DNA from: Collinsella aerofaciens
GTDB taxonomy: Bacteria; Actinomycetota; Coriobacteriia; Coriobacteriales; Coriobacteriaceae
NCBI GenBank assembly: GCA_905213725.1
Contig: CAJMJM010000054.1
Span: 1-11,935, forward strand
DNA: 11,935 nt
Direction: 5' to 3'
Shown here: positions 1 to 5,326 of the stretch, in pieces
Layout: each line of letters opens with the position of its first letter
How positions within the stretch are numbered: the first letter of the stretch is position 1
The notes under the pieces: generated by a model
Told to the model about the DNA's origin: nothing
Seen by the model: the letters and a program-made list of their open reading frames with translations, nothing else
The model's database searches: none
Position numbers and translations under genes: made by a program

Positions 1-352
1 ATTGACCGCGCGGAATGGACTGCAAGCCCGAGCGATAGATCTCGGCAAAGTAACAGGCGTAGTTGATGATGAACGCCACGCCGCACGCCGTCCACTTGGA
101 ATCGGGCGTGAGCGAAATGCCAAACACGTAGTACGGGGCAAAGTAGATGGCAAACATCTGCAGCATGAGCGGCGTACCGCGCATGACCGAAATGTAGATG
201 CGCGCAATCCAGCGAAGCGGCGCGATTTTGCTCATGCGCATAAACGCCACGGGAATTCCCAGCGGAATCGACCCCAACAGCGTCAGCACAAACAACTGCA
301 AACTGACCAAGAAACCCTGGCCAAGCATCTGCATCATGACCTGAATAGACAT
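1..352 (-). CDS. polar amino-acid ABC transporter permease (partial, 5' part of gene)
   Basis: Membrane subunit of a His/Glu/Gln/Arg-family ABC importer; the first 117 residues are present and the gene continues past the left edge. The N-terminus carries a long hydrophobic helix (roughly residues 12-38), followed by the family signature RGTPLMLQMF and further hydrophobic stretches. Near the cut end, AEIYRSGLQSIPRGQ is the start of the EAA loop that docks on the ATPase subunit. The ATG shares one base with the TAA stop of the binding-protein gene upstream (TAATG), so translation is probably coupled and no separate promoter is needed. An ATP-binding subunit is expected beyond the left edge but cannot be seen. 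Family is confident; the substrate cannot be told from this fragment. Confidence 0.9.
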   Translation of the reverse strand, partial: MSIQVMMQMLGQGFLVSLQLFVLTLLGSIPLGIPVAFMRMSKIAPLRWIARIYISVMRGTPLMLQMFAIYFAPYYVFGISLTPDSKWTACGVAFIINYACYFAEIYRSGLQSIPRGQ

Positions 353-1212
353 TACTTGAGCACCCAATTATCGAAAGACAAACCATAGCTTGAATATTTA
401 TCGCAGAGGTCCTTGACCGTGCCGTCCTCGTAGAGCGCCTTGAGCGACTCGGCTACAGCATCGGCCGACTTGGTGTCGCCCTTCTTAAAGCCAACGGCGT
501 AGTGCTCGCTGGACAGCGGCTCATCAAGCTGCGTATAAGCATCGGGCTTGGCGGCAAGCTGATACTGGGCAATCGAAAGGTCGCAAGCCACGGCATCGAC
601 CGCGCCGCTCTCGAGCTGCATAAAGGCCGTGTTGTACTCGCCGATCGTGTCGAGCGTGGCAAACGTCGCCGCCAGATCCTTCTGGTCACCCTCGAGCACA
701 TCCTGCGCAGCGGAATCGGTCTGGGTAATCACGGTCTTGCCGGCAAGATCGTCCCAGCTCTTGATGCCCGCGTCCTTCTTGACCACGAGCACTTGCTCGT
801 TGAGCATGTACGGCTCAGAGAACGTGTAGTCATCCTCGCGCCCCTCCATGGTAAAGCCGTTCCAGATGCAGTTGATGGCGCCCGAGTTAAGCAGCGTATC
901 CTTGGCGTCCCAGTCGATGGCCTCGTATTTGACCTCCCAGTCCTGCTTATCGGCAACAGCCTTGGCCAGATCGAGATCAAAGCCGGTGTACTCACCATCG
1001 TCGCCCACAAAGCCGTACGGAGGATAGGACTTATCAAAGCCCACCACGAGCTTCTTGGACTCCGCAGCACCCTTCACATCCTTGGCCGCGGCAGAGCCAG
1101 CAGCGGAGCCCTTGCCGGCGCCACCGCCGCAACCGACAAGACCAAGGCCAAGCACCGTGGCGAGCGAGCCGGCTAGACCAACAAACTGACGACGAGACAT
1201 ATCGGTATTCAT
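352..1212 (-). CDS. amino-acid ABC transporter substrate-binding lipoprotein (SBP_bac_3 family)
   Basis: Extracytoplasmic binding protein (286 residues) that captures a polar amino acid and hands it to the permease encoded next. The N-terminus has a twin-arginine-like motif SRRQFVG (residues 6-12), a hydrophobic segment and a lipobox LVGC with the lipidated cysteine at 28, then a Gly/Ala/Ser linker. The mature part shows the SBP_bac_3 hallmarks: LVVGFDKSYPPYGF (55-68), GFDLDLAKAVA (77-87) and TMEGREDDYTFSEPY (121-135), whose Arg125 is the usual ligand-carboxylate contact. I chose the ATG at 1212 because AAGGGGG lies 6 nt upstream; an in-frame ATG 7 codons earlier lacks a comparable site. The first gene of a transporter operon, with its own promoter and a palindrome in the leader. 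Substrate within the polar amino acids is not resolved. Confidence 0.93.
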   Translation of the reverse strand: MNTDMSRRQFVGLAGSLATVLGLGLVGCGGGAGKGSAAGSAAAKDVKGAAESKKLVVGFDKSYPPYGFVGDDGEYTGFDLDLAKAVADKQDWEVKYEAIDWDAKDTLLNSGAINCIWNGFTMEGREDDYTFSEPYMLNEQVLVVKKDAGIKSWDDLAGKTVITQTDSAAQDVLEGDQKDLAATFATLDTIGEYNTAFMQLESGAVDAVACDLSIAQYQLAAKPDAYTQLDEPLSSEHYAVGFKKGDTKSADAVAESLKALYEDGTVKDLCDKYSSYGLSFDNWVLK

Positions 1213-1230
1213 GGTATTCCCCCTTGATGG

Positions 1231-1250
1231 CACTTTAGTTAAGTAAAGTG
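1231..1250. promoter_or_regulatory. near-perfect palindrome in the leader of the amino-acid importer
   Basis: CACTTTA and TAAAGTG arms flank a 6-nt centre, gTTAAg, in which TTAA is itself symmetric; only the g/g pair breaks the 20-bp dyad. It lies between the predicted transcription start (about 1262) and the ribosome binding site at 1219-1225. That position suits a repressor operator or a small leader hairpin. I do not recognise it as the site of a named regulator. Confidence 0.45.
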
Positions 1251-1268
1251 AGTCGTGTAACGTCCAGA

Positions 1269-1297
1269 ATCATACACTCTACCTTGATAAAGTACAA
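1269..1297 (-). promoter_or_regulatory. promoter of the amino-acid importer operon
   Basis: Reading leftward, TTGTAC (1297-1292) and TATGAT (1274-1269) are separated by exactly 17 nt, a good match to a sigma-A promoter. Transcription would start near 1262, giving a leader of about 50 nt that contains the palindrome at 1231-1250. This is the best -35/-10 pair in the window. Confidence 0.6.
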
Positions 1298-1393
1298 GGG
1301 AGGGTTTGCCCGGCATGGGCGGGGAGCAAACATCGTTGGACTTATCACTGACACGAAATGGACGCTTGCATATCGTCCGCTAGCTTGGCACGG

Positions 1394-1399
1394 TACAAT
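1394..1399 (+). promoter_or_regulatory. candidate -10 element of the rlmD gene
   Basis: TACAAT lies 40 nt upstream of the rlmD start codon. No convincing -35 hexamer sits 16-18 nt upstream; a TTGCAT at 1366-1371 is 22 nt away, which is too far. It is kept because the same hexamer recurs upstream of several other genes here. Confidence 0.35.
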
Positions 1400-1438
1400 G
1401 CTTTCAGATTTCAATTTGTAAATTAGTGGGGTTAATTC

Positions 1439-2887
1439 ATGGCAGAATCTCGTGCGGAGCGTAAGGCTCGTCGTGCTTTGATCGAGGCGGCTGAGGGGTC
1501 GAAGGAGGAGAAATCTTCTACGAAATCCAAGTCTTCTAAAGCTGCAAAAAGCAAACCGACCAAGAGCAGAGCTAAGACCAAGCGTTCTGACTCTCGTCGA
1601 GGCGGGGATAAAGCGCCTCAGACTCGTTCCAAGCGCTCGCATAAAGATCGGGTTTCGTCTGCGCGTAAGGCCGTGGACCCCAAGTCTCCCTGTTCGATCA
1701 TGAAATCTTGCGGTGGGTGCACGGCGCTCAATCGTCCTTATAAAAAGCAGTTGGCGGCTAAGCAGGCTGCTATGGAGGAGCTGTTTGCCGAGCTTTGTAA
1801 GCGTGAGGGCATTGCTGTAGATCCTATTCGTGGCATGGGTGTCACCCTGGGCGACCCGGGCAAATATCCTGCGCCGCGCGGTTTTCGCCATAAGGCCGCC
1901 ACTCCCTTTGCTCCCGGTAAGGAGGGCGCTGTCCGTTGCGGTTTCTTTGAGCGCGGCACGCACAAGATCGTTGCCGTACCCGAATGCCCCGTCGAGGCAC
2001 CGGGCGCCCGTCAGATTCTCAACGGCATCGCACGCGAAGCTGAGCGGCTGCATATTCCCGCCTTTAATGAGGACAAGCATCTTGGTTTGCTTCGCTATGC
2101 CGTCGTCCGCTGCGGTTGGCGTACCGACCAGGTCATGGTCACGCTCGTGACCGCTCAGCGCGACTTGCCGCATGCGCAGGAGTTCTTTGAGGCTGTCGCC
2201 GCACTCGATCCGCGCATCGTCACCGTCGCCCAAAACATCAACGGACGCCCCGGCAACGCCATCCTCGGCGAGGAAACCCGCATCGTGTATGGCGCCGAAT
2301 GCATGCGCGACCAGCTGCTCGGCTGCGAATTCGACATCTCCCCCACCGCGTTTTATCAGACCAACCCGCAACAGACCGAGCTGCTCTATCAGCTCGCTAT
2401 CGACGGCATGGATTTGCACCAGGGCGATGTGCTCATGGATGCCTACTGTGGCAGCGGTACCATCGGTCTTTGCGCAGCTAAAGATGCCCAGAACAAGGGT
2501 ATCGGCATTATGCTGCTCGGCGTTGAGCGCAACCCGGCGGGCATTGCCGACGCACGTCGCAATGCCGAGCTCAACGGCCTCACCCGCAGCGCTTGGTTTA
2601 TGGCCGACGACGCCACCGACTACATCCTGGATGCCGCCGACAACAACGAACGCGTCGACGTTCTTTCCATCGACCCGCCGCGCGCCGGCTCCACGCCCGA
2701 GTTCCTCGAAGCTGCCTGCGCACTTAAGCCGCGCCGCATCACCTATATCAGCTGCAACCCCGTGACCCAAGAGCGCGACCTGCACCAGCTCCTCGACGGA
2801 GGCTATCGCCTGCTCAAGATCACGCCAGTCGACATGTTCCCTCACACCGACCACACCGAAACCGTAGCGGTCCTCGAACGCCGCTAA
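1439..2887 (+). CDS. rlmD: 23S rRNA (uracil-C5)-methyltransferase, RlmD/RumA-type
   Basis: SAM-dependent enzyme of the TrmA/RumA superfamily that methylates C5 of a uridine in RNA, probably U1939 of 23S rRNA. An iron-sulfur site is complete: Cys85, Cys91 and Cys94 (C-x5-C-x2-C) with Cys183. The catalytic half has SPTAFYQTNP (301-310), the SAM loop DAYCGSGTIG (334-343), DPPRAG (412-417), the nucleophile in SCNP (Cys439) and the C-terminal HTDHTE (469-474) with Glu474 as likely general base. The first 80 residues are a Lys/Arg/Ser-rich low-complexity tail rather than a TRAM domain. The start ATG is preceded by GTGGGG at 7 nt. A single-gene unit facing leftward genes on both sides. Arg codon choice changes sharply along the gene (see findings). 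Which uridine is modified (U747, U1939, both, or tRNA U54) is not decidable from sequence alone. Confidence 0.88.
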   Translation: MAESRAERKARRALIEAAEGSKEEKSSTKSKSSKAAKSKPTKSRAKTKRSDSRRGGDKAPQTRSKRSHKDRVSSARKAVDPKSPCSIMKSCGGCTALNRPYKKQLAAKQAAMEELFAELCKREGIAVDPIRGMGVTLGDPGKYPAPRGFRHKAATPFAPGKEGAVRCGFFERGTHKIVAVPECPVEAPGARQILNGIAREAERLHIPAFNEDKHLGLLRYAVVRCGWRTDQVMVTLVTAQRDLPHAQEFFEAVAALDPRIVTVAQNINGRPGNAILGEETRIVYGAECMRDQLLGCEFDISPTAFYQTNPQQTELLYQLAIDGMDLHQGDVLMDAYCGSGTIGLCAAKDAQNKGIGIMLLGVERNPAGIADARRNAELNGLTRSAWFMADDATDYILDAADNNERVDVLSIDPPRAGSTPEFLEAACALKPRRITYISCNPVTQERDLHQLLDGGYRLLKITPVDMFPHTDHTETVAVLERR

Positions 2888-2915
2888 CCAACCTCAGTAG
2901 ATTTTTGGGACAAGA

Positions 2916-2945
2916 AAGGGGGCGACCCGCCTGGGCCGCCCCCTT
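2916..2945. terminator. bidirectional terminator between rlmD and the PHP gene
   Basis: AAGGGGGCG (2916-2924) pairs with CGCCCCCTT (2937-2945) around a 12-nt loop. It lies between two converging genes and starts 28 nt after the rlmD stop. T-rich sequence follows on both strands (TTTCTTGT leftward; interrupted Ts rightward), so it likely stops transcription from both sides. Confidence 0.7.
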
Positions 2946-2965
2946 CGCTTGGTTTATAAACTCCG

Positions 2966-3787
2966 CTACATCCCATTGCGCAGATCGCACACGCCGGCTG
3001 CCGCCATCTCGCACAGCAGCGTCTCGCGGTCGCGCGTCACGATCAAATCCAGTGGGAAGTGAATCTCGTCGAGCATCTTGCGCGCGTGATCGAGCTTGCC
3101 AATGGCCATGCCAATGTGGGCATCGGTCGACACGCCAATGCCCACGCCCAGCTCGGCGCAGCGCTCGGCAATCTTGCGGCATACGGCCCAATGCTCAGTG
3201 TCGACACCGTGTTCAAGACTATGGTTGTTGATCTCGATAATCTTGTGCTTGGCCTTAGCTGCCAACAGCACCTCGTCGATATCGAACGGCACGCCCGAAC
3301 GCCCCGTGTGACCCAGCATGAACACCTTGGGGTGCTCCAGGGCATTGATATACATCTCGGTCGTCTGGGCCAGCGTCGCGCCCTCAGCAATCTGCGGATT
3401 ATGCACGCTCGCAACCAAATAATCCAAATTACGCGTAACCAAATCGAACAGCGAATGCTGACGGCTGTACGAATCGCCGGCAATATCGAGCGTGACAGGA
3501 GTGTCCTCGCCAAACAGGCTTCCGTCCAGCGAAACGATATCGGCCTCGGCACCACGCAGCACCAGCACGCCGCTCCAAATGCGCGGCCAGATATCCTGGT
3601 TGATAAAGAACTGGTAACTGCGCAGGTCATTGGGGCAAGCCGTAACCATAGAGCTCAAATGGTCGGCAGATCCGAGCACCTGCAGACCACGCTCTGCCGC
3701 CCAGTACACATTCTCCTCAATGGTCGAATATGCATGCGCAGAGAACATCGTATGGGTATGAATGTCACAAGAAAGCAGGTAGGGCAT
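2966..3787 (-). CDS. PHP-domain phosphatase/phosphoesterase (YcdX-like)
   Basis: Metal-dependent hydrolase of 273 residues in the polymerase-and-histidinol-phosphatase (PHP) superfamily, closest in style to the short YcdX-type phosphatases. The metal ligands expected for a trinuclear site are all visible: HTH at 10-12, His18, ADH (His43), GAEAD (Glu81), SVHNP (His129), LGHTGR (His160) and STDAH (Asp222, His224). The whole chain is one PHP barrel with no polymerase or helix-hairpin-helix extension. The ATG at 3787 is preceded by AAGGAG at 5 nt. It lies 165 bp downstream of the aminotransferase and has its own candidate promoter. A histidinol-phosphatase role is possible for this superfamily, but no histidine genes are nearby, so the substrate is left open. 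Confidence 0.88.
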   Translation of the reverse strand: MPYLLSCDIHTHTMFSAHAYSTIEENVYWAAERGLQVLGSADHLSSMVTACPNDLRSYQFFINQDIWPRIWSGVLVLRGAEADIVSLDGSLFGEDTPVTLDIAGDSYSRQHSLFDLVTRNLDYLVASVHNPQIAEGATLAQTTEMYINALEHPKVFMLGHTGRSGVPFDIDEVLLAAKAKHKIIEINNHSLEHGVDTEHWAVCRKIAERCAELGVGIGVSTDAHIGMAIGKLDHARKMLDEIHFPLDLIVTRDRETLLCEMAAAGVCDLRNGM

Positions 3788-3824
3788 CAGGTCTCCTTAT
3801 CTGGCACGGCCGTCGCTTATATTC

Positions 3825-3854
3825 ATTGTACGCATAGCCTTCGATAGTCGTAAA
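3825..3854 (-). promoter_or_regulatory. candidate promoter of the PHP gene
   Basis: Reading leftward, TTTACG (3854-3849) and TACAAT (3830-3825) are 18 nt apart, giving a start near 3818 and a leader of about 30 nt with a strong ribosome binding site. A second TACAAT at 3935-3930 on the same strand, just after the aminotransferase stop, is an alternative upstream start. Confidence 0.42.
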
Positions 3855-3887
3855 ACCACTCCATCCCAAAGACACAACGTCCATGAC

Positions 3888-3918
3888 AACGGGGTCCGGC
3901 TTAACACCAAACCCCGTT
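3888..3918 (-). other. hairpin downstream of the aminotransferase
   Basis: AACGGGGT (3888-3895) and ACCCCGTT (3911-3918) form an 8-bp perfect stem with a 15-nt loop, 35 nt after the aminotransferase stop. No T-run follows on the leftward strand, so it is at best a weak or factor-assisted terminator, or a stabilising 3' structure. Confidence 0.35.
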
Positions 3919-3952
3919 TCACGTAAAACATTGTAGGCAGAGCGCTTTACTT

Positions 3953-5137
3953 TTAACGATACTCGTCCGCCAACTGTTTCCAAGCGGGTAGCGAATTGAC
4001 AATCGTTTCGTAGCTCACGCAATAGCCCAGGCGGAACCAACCCGGCATACCAAAGCTGTCCGAGGGAACCGCAAGCAACTCATACTTCTTTGCGCGCTCG
4101 CAAAACGCATTCGCATCGGGCTCCATTGCTTTCACCCATAGGTAGAACGCGCCATCCGGCTCAACATAGGTGTAGCCATACTCCGCTAGTGCGTCGGTAA
4201 GCGCGGTGCGGTTGCGTGCATAGGCCTCAACGTCACTCGGCTCATCGATGCAGTCGATAATTACGCGCTGAAAGAGCGCCGGCGCGCACACGAAGCCCAG
4301 CGTACGGGCGGCACCGGCAACGGCCGGCATCAGACGGGCAGCCTGCGGATTGGTGTTGGGAACCAAGATCCACCCCACGCGCTCACCCGGCAGCGACAGC
4401 GACTTGGAATACGAGTAGCACACGATGGTGTGCTCGTAGATCGAGGGCACCCAAGGCACCTCGGCACCGTACACGATCTCGCGGTACGGCTCATCCGAGA
4501 TGAGCATAATCGGATTCTCGGGATCGCGCTGAGCGTTGGCCTCGCGCAGAACATTGGCCAGTCGCGTCAGCGTGTCGCGCGTATATACGGCACCGGTCGG
4601 GTTGTTGGGCGAGTCGATAATGACGGCTGCCGTCTTGTCGGTGATCGCCTTGAATACGTTATCCACGCTCAGCTGGAATGTGTCCTCGTTGGCAAGCGCC
4701 TCGACACACGTGCAGCCGGCCTTCTCAATCCAAACGCGATACTCCGGAAAGTACGGGGCGATAACAATAACCTCGTCGCCCGGATTCGTAACGGCGTTGA
4801 GCGCGCAGGTGAGCGAAGCCGCGGCACCCACCGTCATAAAGACGTCTTTGCCCTCATAGCTCGTGCCAAAGCGGCGGTTGAGCGATTCGGCCACAGCGGC
4901 ACGACATTGCGGCAGGCCCGGTGCGGGCGTGTAGCCGTGCAGCTGGTCGCTCGGCAGCTCCAGGGCCTTCTTAATGGACTCCGCCACAGCAGCGGGTGCC
5001 GGAACGCTCGGATTGCCCAGCGAAAAATCGAATACGTTTTCCGCACCGATCTGCGCCTTGCGCTCAAGGCCATAGCTAAAAATCTCACGGATGATGGAGC
5101 TTTCCGCACCGCGAGCATACATAGTTTCGTTGATCAT
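3953..5137 (-). CDS. PLP-dependent aminotransferase, class I/II fold
   Basis: Cytoplasmic fold-type I aminotransferase of 394 residues. Visible hallmarks are DFSLGNPSVPAP (37-48), the YTPAPGLPQCRAAVAE segment (69-84), DSPNNPTGAVY (175-185) with the cofactor-contacting Asn179, SDEPYRE (214-220) with Asp215 and Tyr218, the Schiff-base lysine in SYSKSLSLPGERVG (Lys245, phosphate-binding Arg253) and the substrate-carboxylate Arg369 in WFRLGY. These fit the aspartate/aromatic aminotransferase group, but not a specific substrate. I chose the ATG at 5137 because AAAGGGG lies 5 nt upstream; the open frame runs further up into an inverted repeat but has no ribosome binding site there. It is probably transcribed alone from a TACAAT promoter at 5162. 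Confidence 0.92.
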   Translation of the reverse strand: MINETMYARGAESSIIREIFSYGLERKAQIGAENVFDFSLGNPSVPAPAAVAESIKKALELPSDQLHGYTPAPGLPQCRAAVAESLNRRFGTSYEGKDVFMTVGAAASLTCALNAVTNPGDEVIVIAPYFPEYRVWIEKAGCTCVEALANEDTFQLSVDNVFKAITDKTAAVIIDSPNNPTGAVYTRDTLTRLANVLREANAQRDPENPIMLISDEPYREIVYGAEVPWVPSIYEHTIVCYSYSKSLSLPGERVGWILVPNTNPQAARLMPAVAGAARTLGFVCAPALFQRVIIDCIDEPSDVEAYARNRTALTDALAEYGYTYVEPDGAFYLWVKAMEPDANAFCERAKKYELLAVPSDSFGMPGWFRLGYCVSYETIVNSLPAWKQLADEYR

Positions 5138-5161
5138 CTGTTCCCCTTTCGCATAGGCGCT

Positions 5162-5167
5162 ATTGTA
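5162..5167 (-). promoter_or_regulatory. candidate -10 element of the aminotransferase gene
   Basis: TACAAT reading leftward, 24 nt upstream of the start codon and preceded by GCG exactly as at the PHP gene. No clear -35 hexamer is present at the usual spacing; the inverted repeat at 5197-5258 begins about 30 bp further upstream. Confidence 0.38.
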
Positions 5168-5196
5168 CGCTTTAGCCGAGCAAAGTGCCGCAGCAA

Positions 5197-5258
5197 TGTT
5201 GATTGGGGACAGACTTAAATGCGTGAAAACGCTCATTTAAGTCTGTCCCCAATCAACA
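5197..5258. repeat. 62-nt inverted repeat with 25-nt perfect arms (REP/MITE-like)
   Basis: Arms at 5197-5221 and 5234-5258 are perfect reverse complements over 25 nt. The centre CGT-GAAA-ACG-CT adds a 3-bp inner stem with a GAAA tetraloop and a 2-nt bulge. Each arm contains TTGGGGACAGACTT or its complement, a core I recall from REP-type palindromes linked to Y1 (RAYT) transposases; this is memory, not a search. It lies between the divergent ends of two transcription units: upstream of the aminotransferase promoter and beyond the ftsH terminator. Confidence 0.8.
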
Positions 5259-5276
5259 GACGGCCCCATATCGCTC

Positions 5277-5315
5277 AAAAGAAAAAGCCTCCGCAGGTTT
5301 CCCCGCGGAGGCTTT
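5277..5315 (-). terminator. rho-independent terminator of the tilS-hpt-ftsH block
   Basis: Reading leftward, the 11-bp perfect stem AAAGCCTCCGC / GCGGAGGCTTT (5315-5305 with 5294-5284, 10-nt loop) is followed by TTCTTTT. It starts 12 nt after the ftsH stop. Stem and T-tract are textbook. Confidence 0.9.
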
Positions 5316-5326
5316 CGCCACAAAGA

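Noticed and set aside
1213..1268. Amino-acid riboswitch or T-box in the importer leader
   Set aside because: The leader is only about 50 nt from the predicted start to the ATG, too short, and has no T-box core sequence or terminator/antiterminator pair.
1235..2854. 539-codon open frame on the - strand opposite rlmD
   Set aside because: Antisense of a motif-complete methyltransferase gene; no domain signal and no ribosome binding site at its start.
3765..4040. Open frame of 91 codons crossing the gap between the aminotransferase and PHP genes
   Set aside because: It overlaps the ends of both genes, lacks a ribosome binding site, and contains the candidate PHP promoter; coding is not supported.
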